DNA of 42,092 nucleotides from an uncultured Verrucomicrobiota bacterium (GTDB taxonomy: Bacteria > Verrucomicrobiota > Verrucomicrobiia > Limisphaerales > UBA9464): NCBI GenBank assembly GCA_903835555.1, contig CAILNN010000377.1, forward strand, positions 1 through 42,092, given 5' to 3'. Made by a program: the position numbers and the translations under genes. The stretch's first letter is position 1. The number at the start of each line of letters is the position of its first letter. Shown piece after piece: positions 17,108 through 25,560 of this stretch. The notes under the pieces were generated by a model. It was not told where the DNA came from. It saw only the letters and a list, made by a program, of their open reading frames with translations, and did not search any database.

Positions 17108-18339
17108 GCCCCCCACGCCTGAGGCTTCGACTAACGGCTGCTGCGGAAAGCATTATCCGACATGGCCACCCTTGGGTCTATAGCGATTCAATCCGCGAAC
17201 TCAATCGAGAGGGTGTCACCGGAGAGCTGGCGATCATTTTCGACCGAAATGACCGCTTTCTCGCCATCGGGCTGTATGACTCAACCTCGCCCATTCGAGT
17301 CCGGGTCTTACATGTCGGCAAACCCGCCACGCTGGATCGCCCTTGGTGGACGGAACGACTCCTCACTGCCATCCGCCGCAGGGACATCCTAGCCACCAGC
17401 GATACGACCGGTTACCGCCTTCTTAACGGCGAAAGCGATGCGTGGCCCGGACTCGTGCTCGACCGGTATGACGATGTCTTGGTTCTGAAGATTTACACCA
17501 GCGCATGGTTCCCGCGCCTCGATGAGATCGTTTCCATCATCATCCACGAACTTCATCCACGGCGTTTAGTCCTGCGACTCAGCCGGAACCTGAAGGACGA
17601 GTCGACCCGGATCGGTCGAGTCGATGGCTCCACCCTCTATGGTCCGTCCGAAGGCGAGGCGGTGGTTTTCCAGGAGAATGGCCTCCGGTTTGAATCCGAA
17701 GTTACCAAGGGCCAAAAGACAGGCTTCTTCCTCGACCAACGCGATAACCGACAATTCATCGGTGGGATTAGCTCGGGGGCTGAAGTCCTCAACGCCTTTA
17801 GCTTTTCCGGCGGATTCAGCGTTTATGCTGCCCGGGGCGGAGCGGGGCGGGTGACGGACTTGGATATTTCACGCCATGCGCTGGATTCCGGGGCCAGGAA
17901 CCTAGCCCTCAATCAACATCTACCTACCGTGAAAACCTGCCAACGAGAGGCTCTTCAGGTCGATGTTTTTGCCTGGCTTCGCGATTCCGAGTTCCGGACC
18001 TTTGACATTGTTATCCTGGATCCTCCTTCTCTAGCGAAACGAGAAAGCGACCGCCCGGACGCAATCGAGGCGTACGCACGATTGGCTGCAGAAGGTATGC
18101 GTCGGGTTCGTCCGGGCGGTTGGCTCCTCGCTGCTTCTTGCAGCGCTCATGTCAAGGCGGAGGAATTCTTTGCCACCGTTCGGTCTGCACTGAGCCGGAG
18201 CACCTGCCGCTGGACCGAAGTGCAAACCATGGAACATCCCCTCGACCACCCAGCAACGTTCCCGGAAGGCAAGTACCTCAAAGCCATTTACTTGCGGACC
18301 GAGCCCTCGCGATCCCTTCAAGTGGCGGGAAATCGATAA
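17104..18339 (+). CDS. RlmI-like class I SAM-dependent rRNA (cytosine-5) methyltransferase
   Basis: This family methylates cytosine in 23S rRNA (RlmI modifies C1962 in E. coli). The 411-residue protein has an N-terminal PUA-type domain with GHPWVYSDSI, the hallmark GQKTGFFLDQRDNR (about 208-221), SAM-binding NAFSFSGGFSVYAARGGA, then DPPS and SCS, where the Cys is the expected catalytic residue. The start is a TTG overlapping the stop of the PIN-PhoH gene as TTGA. It must lie near there because the PUA motif begins about 20 residues in. The C-terminal 10 or so residues after LRTEPS are unconserved. The exact target base is not shown by the sequence. Confidence 0.9.
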   Translation: MSPPRLRLRLTAAAESIIRHGHPWVYSDSIRELNREGVTGELAIIFDRNDRFLAIGLYDSTSPIRVRVLHVGKPATLDRPWWTERLLTAIRRRDILATSDTTGYRLLNGESDAWPGLVLDRYDDVLVLKIYTSAWFPRLDEIVSIIIHELHPRRLVLRLSRNLKDESTRIGRVDGSTLYGPSEGEAVVFQENGLRFESEVTKGQKTGFFLDQRDNRQFIGGISSGAEVLNAFSFSGGFSVYAARGGAGRVTDLDISRHALDSGARNLALNQHLPTVKTCQREALQVDVFAWLRDSEFRTFDIVILDPPSLAKRESDRPDAIEAYARLAAEGMRRVRPGGWLLAASCSAHVKAEEFFATVRSALSRSTCRWTEVQTMEHPLDHPATFPEGKYLKAIYLRTEPSRSLQVAGNR

Positions 18340-18380
18340 GGGACTCTATCAAAAATTCGCTCCGTAATGAATGGAATCAC

Positions 18381-18478
18381 GGAATGTCCGCCAGGTCTTG
18401 GACTGCGCCCGCCTTCTGGCGCTTTGGAAACGGGCCTGAAATGTAGAGCAGGGCATGCTCTTGGCTCGCGCCTACAGC
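18381..18478. repeat. Palindromic repeat family B (copy 1) plus TGTAG/CTACA structured repeat
   Basis: Bases 18381-18430 carry the family B core, with TGTCCGCCAGGTCTTGGACT followed by a CGCC..CTGGCG stem and TTTGGAAA. Two more copies are at 25928 and 29319. It is followed by a second structured segment where TGTAG pairs with CTACA around an AGAGCA/TGCTCT hairpin. The 180-base gap between the RlmI-like and aminotransferase genes is mostly this. Confidence 0.75.
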
Positions 18479-18519
18479 CCTTGCCAGTTCACCAGAATCC
18501 CACACCACCGATCCCATCC

Positions 18520-19614
18520 TTACTCAAAAAACGCCCGAATTTCTTCGATCACTCGGTCGACCTGTTCATTGGTTAATTCGGGATACATTGGCAACGGCAA
18601 AATGCGCTCGCTGACCCGTTCCGTTGCCGGAAAGTCGCCCTGCCGCCACCCTTGGTCCGCATAGCATCTTTGCCGATGCAGCGGGACCGGATAGTAAATG
18701 ATGGTCGGTATTCCCCGCTCAGCCAGATGCGCTTGCAGAGCGTCCCGCTGGTCGTTTTGAATGGCGTAAACGTGGAAGACATGCTCATTGCCAGGAGCGG
18801 TTAACGGCAGTTCAACCGGCAATTCGGTTAGGCCCGCATTGTACCTCGCCGCTAGTTCCCGCCGCCGGACGTTCCAACCTTCGAGATACCGTAGCTTCAC
18901 CCGTAGGATCGCCGCTTGAAGCTCATCCAATCGCGTGTTGAATCCGTGCGATTCGTGATGATATCGCTGGCTGATTCCATGGACGCGCGATCGTCGAAGG
19001 ACCCGCTCCAATGCTTCATCCGAAGTGATAACCATCCCACCATCGCCACAGGCACCCAAATTCTTCGTCGGATAAAAACTGAGACAACCCATTTTTCCGA
19101 TACCTCCTACCGGAAGACCATGTCGCCGCGCCCCAATTGCTTGCGCCGCATCTTCCACCACCGGAAGGCCAAGCTTCAAGAGTTCTTCCATCGGTGCTGC
19201 CTGGCCGAACAAATGAACGGGTAGTATCGCTTTGGTGCGAGAGGTCACCCGGCGACCTACGTCGGCGGCATCCAACGTGAAATAGCGAGGATCAATGTCG
19301 GCAAAAACGATCTTGGCTCCCAATTGATGGATGCTTTCCGCCGGAGCGATGTAGGTGAACGGGGACGTAATCACCTCGTCGCCTGGTCCGACGCCCAAAG
19401 CGTGTAAGGCCAAGGTCAAAGCGTCGGAGCCTGAATTGACCCCAACCCCAAAACCCGCTCTGCATTGGGCGGCTATCTCCGTTTCAAGCGCTTGCACCTC
19501 GGGGCCGAGGATGTATCGCCCTCCGGCAAGAACCGACGTCGTCGCCGCCAGAATTTCCTCGCGGAGCGCGTGGAATTGAGCCGCCGGATGAAGGAAAGGA
19601 ATGGTGTTCACCAA
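18520..19614 (-). CDS. DegT/DnrJ/EryC1/StrS family PLP-dependent aminotransferase
   Basis: These enzymes aminate keto-sugars linked to nucleotides for surface glycans or glycosylated metabolites. The 364-residue protein has the fold-type I features: VNSGSDALTLALHALG (PLP phosphate region), SPFTYIAPA, VVEDAAQAIGA, and the Schiff-base lysine in SFYPTKNLGACGDGG (near 183). HGFNTRLDELQAAIL lies downstream, as is usual. The start is TTG at 19614 or the adjoining GTG at 19611, both giving VNTIPFLHP. The upstream gene on the same strand is an NlpC/P60 lipoprotein 72 bases away, with no obvious functional link. The sugar substrate cannot be read from sequence, and no partner oxidoreductase is in the window. 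Confidence 0.93.
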   Translation of the reverse strand: MVNTIPFLHPAAQFHALREEILAATTSVLAGGRYILGPEVQALETEIAAQCRAGFGVGVNSGSDALTLALHALGVGPGDEVITSPFTYIAPAESIHQLGAKIVFADIDPRYFTLDAADVGRRVTSRTKAILPVHLFGQAAPMEELLKLGLPVVEDAAQAIGARRHGLPVGGIGKMGCLSFYPTKNLGACGDGGMVITSDEALERVLRRSRVHGISQRYHHESHGFNTRLDELQAAILRVKLRYLEGWNVRRRELAARYNAGLTELPVELPLTAPGNEHVFHVYAIQNDQRDALQAHLAERGIPTIIYYPVPLHRQRCYADQGWRQGDFPATERVSERILPLPMYPELTNEQVDRVIEEIRAFFE

Positions 19615-19686
19615 GAAGGGAAGACTGGGTAAAGAGGCGGTCCCGATGCAATCGGGATCGGCAGGGATTCGTATCCAGCCAGTGGA

Positions 19687-20247
19687 TTACGGTGACATCC
19701 GTCGAACGCCCATAAAACGCTCGCGCCAGTAGTCTTCGTTCAATGAGGAAATCGTCACCCCTCGGCTGCTGCTGGCGTGGGTAAACTCAGTGCCACCCAA
19801 GCTGAGGCCAACATGTGAAACCGTTGCGCCAGCGGTCTGAAAGAAGACCAGATCTCCCGGCCGCATGTTCTCCACGGACACGGCCTTTCCTTCAAGCCAT
19901 TGCCCCATTGAGGTCCGCGGAATTCCACGACCGACAACTTCGCGATACAAAATATCCGTATATCCGGAACAATCGACTCCTTCGCGATCGTGCCCTCCGT
20001 CGCGATAAGGCGTTCCCATCCACCGCGAGGCCGCCTGCCGCCAGTCATTTTCTCCCGGTAAGGGGCTTGCAGTTCCAGCCAAAGGCGTCGGACTCCCGAA
20101 GCGGGGATCGGATAAAAGCGGCGAATTCAGCGGGTAATATGGAAGCCCGGTAATCGTGGGCTGTGAGCTGCTCTGGCAACCGGCCAGCCCCAACCCGATC
20201 CCCAGTGCCACCAACGCACGAAGGTGCTGAAAACCACAGACTTTCAT
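19687..20247 (-). CDS. NlpC/P60 family lipoprotein, probable peptidoglycan endopeptidase
   Basis: NlpC/P60 enzymes cut peptide bonds in peptidoglycan stem peptides. From the ATG at 20247 the 186-residue protein begins with a lipoprotein signal (MKVCGFQHLRALVALGIG, then LAGC as lipobox). After a Pro/Ser-rich spacer the catalytic domain starts near 69: WMGTPYRDGG, the nucleophile in DCSGY (about 91), PGDLVFF and the His in SHVGLSLGG (about 144), then FTHASSSRGV. An in-frame ATG at 20283 would add 12 residues ahead of the signal and fits less well. The product is likely anchored in the outer membrane or periplasm. The gene is divergent from mgtE, with about 220 bases between. Confidence 0.9.
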   Translation of the reverse strand: MKVCGFQHLRALVALGIGLGLAGCQSSSQPTITGLPYYPLNSPLLSDPRFGSPTPLAGTASPLPGENDWRQAASRWMGTPYRDGGHDREGVDCSGYTDILYREVVGRGIPRTSMGQWLEGKAVSVENMRPGDLVFFQTAGATVSHVGLSLGGTEFTHASSSRGVTISSLNEDYWRERFMGVRRMSP

Positions 20248-20470
20248 CAGCCGCCAAAAAATATTTCCTCCAAAAAGGTACATAGGCAGAAACCAAAAAG
20301 GACGCCCTTCACCAACAATGAGAATAGGCTCCCAGAGTCATCGACCTTTGGCGAGCCGGATTCTTCGCACGGCCCGGTTTGAAGTCGATCTCTACTTTTC
20401 TCGAAATTCGACCGTTTGTTGCATCCCAGAGTGGACGGATGCCGCTGCCTGCTCCTAGCATCGCCGCCCT

Positions 20471-21874
20471 ATGATCGGTGCTCTGTTGCTGCCGGAGCTC
20501 AAAGAGCTCATTCGCCAGCGGGATTTCGTGCAGCTCAGGGAAGCCTTGGCCGAATTCCCCGCACCAGATTTGGCGGAGGTCATGTGCGACCTCCCGGCGG
20601 CGGATACAGCCATCATCCTGCGCATCCTCCCCCACGAATTGGCTGCCGAGGTCTTTGAGTATCTTCCCCTGCCAGACCAGGAACAGTTGCTCCATGCACT
20701 CGGAGATGCCGAGGTCGCGCGAATCCTCAACGAGGTGGCTGCCGACGACCGAACGGCCCTTCTCGAAGAGCTACCCCCAAAAGTGACACGGCGGCTCATC
20801 AGCCTCCTTTCGCCAGAGGAACGAAAAATCGCTTCCGACCTGCTGGGATACCCGGAGCGGTCCGTTGGCCGTCGAATGACCCCCAATTACGTGGCTGTCG
20901 AGGAAAGCTGGCGGGTCCAGGATGCCATGGACCACCTGCGCCGGGTTGGCGGAGACCATGAGCGGATTACACTCAACCAGCTTTACGTGATCGATCGCGA
21001 TCGACGCTTGGTCGATTGGGTGCGCTTGCAAGCCCTCGTCACCTCGGAATTATCTCGCCCGTTGGCCGAGTTGCTCGAAGGCAGCAATCTCGCTTTGCGC
21101 GCCACCGATCCGCAGGCGACCGCCGTCACCGCTTTTAAGAAATACGATGTCACCATCCTCCCGGTCATTGATGCCACCGGGGTTCTCCTCGGGGTTGTAA
21201 CCGTGGACGATGTCTTTGATGTCGCCGAACGCGAAAGCACCGAAGATATTCAAAAATTGGGCGGTATGGAGGCTCTCGACGGTCCTTACCTCGACATCGG
21301 CTTGCTGGCCATGGTTAAAAAGCGTGCCGGTTGGCTCGCCCTCCTGTTCATGGGCGAAATGCTCACCGCCACCGCCATGGGCTATTTTGAAAAAGATATC
21401 GAAAAGCTCGCCGTCCTCGCCACGTTCCTTCCCCTGATCATTTCCAGCGGAGGAAATTCCGGTTCACAGGCTACCTCATTGATCATTCGCTCTCTTGCGG
21501 TGGGCGATGTCTCCGTTACCGAATGGTTTCGAGTTCTCAAGCGCGAGCTCATTGCCGGCACCCTGCTGGGTATGACCTTGGCCGTTATCGGCTTTAGCCG
21601 GATTTCGCTCTGGCATGAGCTCCATTTTCATAATTATGGCGACCATCACTGGCTTATCGCTGCCACCGTGGGTGCCAGCCTGATCGGTGTGGTTTTGTTC
21701 GGGAGCCTGATCGGGGCCATGCTACCCTTCCTGCTTCGCGCCGCCAAAAAAGACCCGGCTGTTGCCTCCGCTCCACTCGTCGCCACCTTGGTCGACGTTA
21801 CTGGACTGGTAATCTACTTCTTGATAGCCAGGACCATACTCCATGGAATTGTCCTCCCTCCTTCAGAGGGCTAG
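20471..21874 (+). CDS. mgtE: Magnesium transporter MgtE
   Basis: MgtE is a Mg2+-selective channel in the cytoplasmic membrane, gated by cytosolic Mg2+. The 467-residue protein has the standard order: an alpha-helical N domain (1-125, with LPAADTAIILRILP), two CBS domains (about 130-250, with VIDRDRRLVDWVRL and LLGVVTVDDVFDV), a plug helix, and five C-terminal membrane segments (about 285-460). SSGGNSGSQATSL (about 325-337) and the last-segment motif APLVATLVDVTGLVIYF are present, the latter with the Asp that lines the pore. The length is typical. The start has no Shine-Dalgarno sequence and no Mg2+ riboswitch is evident upstream. The stop codon TAG lies exactly at the left edge of the palindromic element at 21872. 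Confidence 0.96.
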   Translation: MIGALLLPELKELIRQRDFVQLREALAEFPAPDLAEVMCDLPAADTAIILRILPHELAAEVFEYLPLPDQEQLLHALGDAEVARILNEVAADDRTALLEELPPKVTRRLISLLSPEERKIASDLLGYPERSVGRRMTPNYVAVEESWRVQDAMDHLRRVGGDHERITLNQLYVIDRDRRLVDWVRLQALVTSELSRPLAELLEGSNLALRATDPQATAVTAFKKYDVTILPVIDATGVLLGVVTVDDVFDVAERESTEDIQKLGGMEALDGPYLDIGLLAMVKKRAGWLALLFMGEMLTATAMGYFEKDIEKLAVLATFLPLIISSGGNSGSQATSLIIRSLAVGDVSVTEWFRVLKRELIAGTLLGMTLAVIGFSRISLWHELHFHNYGDHHWLIAATVGASLIGVVLFGSLIGAMLPFLLRAAKKDPAVASAPLVATLVDVTGLVIYFLIARTILHGIVLPPSEG

Positions 21875-22034
21875 GGCGTGTTTTCAAAATGTATTTGCCT
21901 ATCTGCTGGCCAAAACAGCCGGGAGCTTCGTTACTCCTCGGTCGCGCTTATCAAAATTCTCGACCGCCTCGCGCCTCGCTCCCGGCTGTTTTGGCTGTTG
22001 TATACAGGCAAAGCCGTTTTGAAAACACGCCCTA
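21872..22034. mobile_element. Palindromic MITE-like element, copy 2
   Basis: The 163-bp element is flanked by TA (21872-21873 and 22033-22034). Its ends are GGGCGTGTTTTCAAAA and TTTTGAAAACACGCCC, a perfect 16-bp terminal inverted repeat, followed inward by AACAGCCGGGAGC/GCTCCCGGCTGTT. Compared with copy 1, two base pairs of the inner stem differ and both are compensated on the other arm. No gene lies inside. Its left TA forms the first two bases of the mgtE stop codon. Confidence 0.8.
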
Positions 22035-22079
22035 ATCGGCGACAATAGCCCACATCCACGTAAGTACCGCGTCGTTTTC

Positions 22080-22820
22080 ATGAGTTCCCCCTACTCTACC
22101 CGCTATTATGAAGCCTTGAAGGAAGATTCCGCCGCTTCCGCTCGCTTGGCCGTTCCCCGCATCCTCGGCTTGATATCGGCCAAGACGGTTGTCGACGTTG
22201 GTTGTGGTTCCGGAACCTGGGCCAAATCCTACCGCGATGCCGGTTGCGATGTCCTTGGAATCGATGGAACGGAGGTCCAAGTTGAACAGCTCCTGATTCC
22301 TCCAGACTGCTTCCTACGCCGGAACTTGGTCGAACCATTGCGCCTCGATCGCCGGTTTGACTTGGTGAATTGCCTGGAGGTGGCTGAACACCTCCCGGAA
22401 ACCCGCGCTGATTCGTTTGTCGCCGACCTCTGTTCCCTCGGTGACGTCGTGGTTTTTTCGGCCGCCGTTCCTGGCCAGGGCGGTACCCACCACGTCAATG
22501 AACAATGGCCCAGCTACTGGATCAAGCGATTCGCCACCTCCGGTTTTGTGGCCTTCGACAGCCTGCGCCCGATTCTGTGGGGTGATCCCACCGTCGCCTG
22601 GTGGTATGCTCAAAACGTTTTCGTGTTCATTCGCAAAGAACGATTGGCCAATTACCCCGCAGTCCAAAAAGCAGCCCAATCTTGGCCCAGCGACCTCGTT
22701 CATCCGCGAGCCTATGTCCGGGCCACCGTTCCCTCTCAGATGTCTCCGCGCATGCTGAAAGAAGTGGTCCGCGCCTTGCCTTATTTCCCCGGGCAAATCG
22801 CCCGCCATTTTAAACGGTAG
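22080..22820 (+). CDS. SAM-dependent methyltransferase (Methyltransf_23 type)
   Basis: The 246-residue protein has a class I methyltransferase core: VVDVGCGSGTW (37-47) binds SAM, LGIDGTE follows as motif II, and FDLVNCLEVAEHLPE matches the motif IV region typical of Methyltransf_23 proteins. After it comes GGTHHVNEQWPSYW, then an uncharged C-terminal part ending in a basic RHFKR tail. Members often sit in surface-glycan gene clusters and have unknown acceptors. Here it stands alone on the plus strand after the palindromic element, 46 bases away, with no partner gene. No signal or membrane segment is seen and no Shine-Dalgarno sequence precedes the ATG. Confidence 0.88.
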   Translation: MSSPYSTRYYEALKEDSAASARLAVPRILGLISAKTVVDVGCGSGTWAKSYRDAGCDVLGIDGTEVQVEQLLIPPDCFLRRNLVEPLRLDRRFDLVNCLEVAEHLPETRADSFVADLCSLGDVVVFSAAVPGQGGTHHVNEQWPSYWIKRFATSGFVAFDSLRPILWGDPTVAWWYAQNVFVFIRKERLANYPAVQKAAQSWPSDLVHPRAYVRATVPSQMSPRMLKEVVRALPYFPGQIARHFKR

Positions 22821-22842
22821 TTCCCCGCATTCTTAGTACCAT

Positions 22843-23030
22843 TTCAATCCCCATTGGTTGAGTAGCAAAGCCTCGGGGTTAGCTCGCTCGGGGCAAATCC
22901 CGGGTCCCCGCAGGAATGTATTTTCAACCCCGCAGGGGTTGTGTAACAGAGCCCGGGGTTCGCCCTCTTTTGGGGCCTACCCCGGGTCAGTGCCGGAATG
23001 TGGAATCAACCCCATCGGGGTTGCGCCGGG
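22843..23030. repeat. Tandem 81-bp palindromic repeat, family A
   Basis: Three punctuating palindromes of the form TCAACCCC-NNN-GGGGTTG start at 22844 (degenerate), 22925 and 23006, exactly 81 bp apart. Each interval holds a second GC-rich palindrome (CCCGGGGTT ... ACCCCGGGT in the second unit). The same layout is at 1-75. It fills most of the 300-base gap between a methyltransferase and a lipoprotein gene, and no gene is visible in the gap. Confidence 0.8.
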
Positions 23031-23124
23031 GACCGTGGTCAATCATGGCAACCCAATTTCGGAATTGGGATGAAGGCCCTCCGCAATCCGCCAATCAATA
23101 CAAGGACATCATGGGTCCTCCCCC

Positions 23125-23658
23125 CTAATACCCATTTGGCCCCGGCGACAACACATCCCGCTCCGGCGGTTTGGGCAACATCCGCCACCGATCCAAACGT
23201 CCATCGCGAAAAATCAACTCGGCACTGATATAATCCCGAAAGGCATAATCGACATCCATCGTTCGATCCAAATAGACCGACCCATCGCGCCTGGGATACT
23301 CACGATAATGCCAACTATGATAGGTATCGGTCGCCGTTGCTGTATAAAGCCAGGTCGTCACTTCTCCGCTCGCGTCACCGCTTTTTAGGATTTGTGCCGG
23401 CGCACCCCAGGCAATATAGACGGCGTCTGGGTTCATCCCGACCCGGATTTGCCCTTGGTCGACCAATCCTCGCTCTTCGGGTGATAGGACCGAATAGGCC
23501 ACAGCTTTCTCAGCTTTTCGGCTGGCAACCGTGGAAGAAGCACATCCCGTCATCAAATTGATAAGGAAGCTCCCGAGGAAGAAAGAGCATACTCCGCGAA
23601 GAACGATCCATCGGCGAAATTCACTCCTTCCATCGGTCATCGGCATGCAAGAATTCAT
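23125..23658 (-). CDS. Putative small lipoprotein with SmpA/BamE-like motif
   Basis: I do not recognise a defined family. From the ATG at 23658 the 177-residue product has a basic N-terminus, a hydrophobic segment (VLRGVCSFFLGSFLINL) and a lipobox LMTGC near 42, so it is probably a lipoprotein. The mature part has SPEERGLVDQGQIRVGMNPDAV, then IAWGAP, which recalls the 'small outer membrane' SmpA/BamE-like fold where VxxGMxxxxVxxxxGxP recurs. The rest is Asp/Arg-rich with YHSWHYREYPRRDG. ATG at 23646 is an alternative start; a much longer frame to 23829 overlaps the divergent gene and is unlikely. Function is unknown. Confidence 0.7.
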   Translation of the reverse strand: MNSCMPMTDGRSEFRRWIVLRGVCSFFLGSFLINLMTGCASSTVASRKAEKAVAYSVLSPEERGLVDQGQIRVGMNPDAVYIAWGAPAQILKSGDASGEVTTWLYTATATDTYHSWHYREYPRRDGSVYLDRTMDVDYAFRDYISAELIFRDGRLDRWRMLPKPPERDVLSPGPNGY

Positions 23659-23724
23659 GAGAGATTCAGAGTAGTCAACAAAGCGGTTGCTGGCCAACCG
23701 CACTGGCATATAGTCCGCACACGT

Positions 23725-24300
23725 ATGAATTCGCCGACCGCTGCCCCCGCTGGAAATACTTGGCTGGCCTACACCCTGATCACGGTTTTTTCGTGGGGCG
23801 TGTACGGTATTCTGTTGCACAAAGGTCAATTGGGAATGGCAGACGCCGCCAACGGGCGTTACAAGGCCTTCCTGTTCGTCGGTATTGCGTACTTTATTAC
23901 CGCCGTTCTTGCCCCACTCCTATTGTTAGTCAGCCGGGGTGCAAAGTTTGAGTTTCCGACCGATGGCTGGAGTTGGTCTCTGATCGCCGGTGTGGCTGGG
24001 GCGATCGGAGCGTTCGGAACGCTTCTCGCGTTCGGTGCCAAAGGAAACCCTGCCGTAGTGATGACTATTGTTTTCGGTGGTGCACCGGTGGTCAATGCTG
24101 CCGTGGCGCTGTATCTCTATCGCGAAGAAATTAATTTTAGTGCCATCAATCCGCTGTTTTACGCAGGACTGGCCCTCGCCGTCGTCGGCGGTGGTTTGGT
24201 GACCAAGTTTAAACCCAATCCCGCACCGAAAAAGCCTGCCATTACTGCACCGGCGGCCGCGAAGCCCCAAGCCAGTGTGTCGGGTGCCAAGGCGATGTAA
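23725..24300 (+). CDS. Half-size DMT/EamA-like membrane protein
   Basis: The 191-residue protein has about five hydrophobic segments (near 14-32, 50-70, 82-105, 110-130 and 143-160) and a Pro/Ala/Lys-rich cytoplasmic tail. The pattern WGVYGILLHKGQ, then GAIGAFGTLLAFGA and VFGGAPVVNA, recalls one half of an EamA/DMT transporter, a ten-segment family with internal duplication. A half-size form would have to dimerise. Similar small proteins occur in the Planctomycetes-Verrucomicrobia group by my recollection. The next gene starts at the base after its stop, so the two are surely cotranscribed. The substrate is unknown. Confidence 0.75.
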   Translation: MNSPTAAPAGNTWLAYTLITVFSWGVYGILLHKGQLGMADAANGRYKAFLFVGIAYFITAVLAPLLLLVSRGAKFEFPTDGWSWSLIAGVAGAIGAFGTLLAFGAKGNPAVVMTIVFGGAPVVNAAVALYLYREEINFSAINPLFYAGLALAVVGGGLVTKFKPNPAPKKPAITAPAAAKPQASVSGAKAM

Positions 24301-25560
24301 GTGTCTGGTTTCGGGACATTCCAGTCTGCGGCGGCCAGTCCTACCTTGGCCGCCTTGCTCTATCTATTAGATCGGGTCCTCCAGGGAAACGCTTTCTATC
24401 AGGAGAAACTGGCCAGTTTGGAGCCAACAGGACTGGCATCCCTGCGGGACTTTTCCGATCGAGTCCCGTTTTCAACCAAATCGGAGTTTGTCGCCGACCA
24501 AGCGGTACACCCGCCCTACGGGCGGAATCTAACCCAGTCCATCGCTCGCTACACCCGACTCCATCAAACCAGCGGCACCACCGGGTCTCCGTTGCGCTGG
24601 TTGGATACTCCAGAATCATGGGAAGTCGTTGTCCAAGATTGGGTGGAGGTATTCAAACAGGCCGGCATTCACGCTGGAGACCGTCTCTTTTTTGCCTTTA
24701 GCTTTGGCCCATTCCTCGGCTTCTGGGGTGCCTTTGAGGCCGCTCAACGTTTAGGCTGCCTGGTTATCGCCGGCGGCGGAATGAGCACTGCGCTCCGTGC
24801 CCGCGTCATTCTGGAAAACCGCTGCACGGTCCTCTGTTGCACCCCTACCTACGCTCTGCACCTCGCCGACCAAGCCCGCCTGGAAGGTCTGGATTTGGCC
24901 ACGTCAGCTATCCGAAGAATCGTGGTCGCTGGCGAACCAGGTGGCTCAATCCCGGCATTCCGAGACCGGCTCCAATGCGCTTGGAACGGTGCGCGAGTCT
25001 TCGACCACCATGGAATGACCGAGGTCGGCCCAGTCACCTACGAAGACCCGGAGCAGCCTGGAACCTTGGTCCTACTCGATCGAAGTCACTTTGCCGAAGT
25101 CATCGATCCGGCGACCTTGCGCCCAACGCCTGCCGGGCAAACCGGGGAACTGGTCCTCACCACCCTCCGCCGCATCGATTCTCCCGCCATCCGGTATCGC
25201 ACAGGCGACTTGGTCCGTGCCCCAAATGATTCACCTTCGGGTCCGACCAAACTCATCGGAGGTATCCTGGGCCGCGTTGACGATATGGTGGTCGTGCGTG
25301 GCGTGAATGTTTACCCAACTGGCATCGACCAATGGGTGCGATCCATTCCTGAATTGGGCGAGTACCGCGTCACCGTCGATGCCCGCCAACCGATGCTGGA
25401 GCTACGGATTGAGGCCGAAGGAAGCGCCGCTGCCGCGCTGGAATTGGAACGACGCCTCCGCGCTCAACTCGGGCTTCGGATTCCCGTGGAACCCGTCGCC
25501 TCCGGCGTATTGCCTCAATTCGAAATGAAAGCTCGCCGCTGGCGTCGCGTAGAAGCCTAG
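24301..25560 (+). CDS. Phenylacetate-CoA ligase-like AMP-forming enzyme
   Basis: ANL-superfamily enzymes of the PaaK type adenylate a carboxylic acid and join it to CoA. The 419-residue protein has the P-loop HQTSGTTGSP (about 90), HHGMTEVGP (about 240), the adenylate-binding YRTGDLV (about 300) and, in the C-terminal subdomain, RVDDMVVVRGVNVYPTGID. This is close to the PaaK order and length. The start is a GTG immediately after the TAA of the half-DMT gene. The C-terminal catalytic Lys region appears as QFEMKARRWRRVE. The acid substrate is unknown. The coupling to a small membrane protein may point to an imported acid or a lipid-linked substrate, which is inference. Confidence 0.9.
   Translation: MSGFGTFQSAAASPTLAALLYLLDRVLQGNAFYQEKLASLEPTGLASLRDFSDRVPFSTKSEFVADQAVHPPYGRNLTQSIARYTRLHQTSGTTGSPLRWLDTPESWEVVVQDWVEVFKQAGIHAGDRLFFAFSFGPFLGFWGAFEAAQRLGCLVIAGGGMSTALRARVILENRCTVLCCTPTYALHLADQARLEGLDLATSAIRRIVVAGEPGGSIPAFRDRLQCAWNGARVFDHHGMTEVGPVTYEDPEQPGTLVLLDRSHFAEVIDPATLRPTPAGQTGELVLTTLRRIDSPAIRYRTGDLVRAPNDSPSGPTKLIGGILGRVDDMVVVRGVNVYPTGIDQWVRSIPELGEYRVTVDARQPMLELRIEAEGSAAAALELERRLRAQLGLRIPVEPVASGVLPQFEMKARRWRRVEA

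Noticed and set aside
20284..20470. Mg2+ riboswitch (M-box or ykkC-like) upstream of mgtE
   Set aside because: The gap of under 200 bases shows none of the conserved segments or helices that I could recognise.
22843..23030. CRISPR-like reading of the regularly spaced palindromes
   Set aside because: The intervals between the 17-bp palindromes are not unique spacers but diverged copies of one another with a second palindrome, and no cas gene is nearby.
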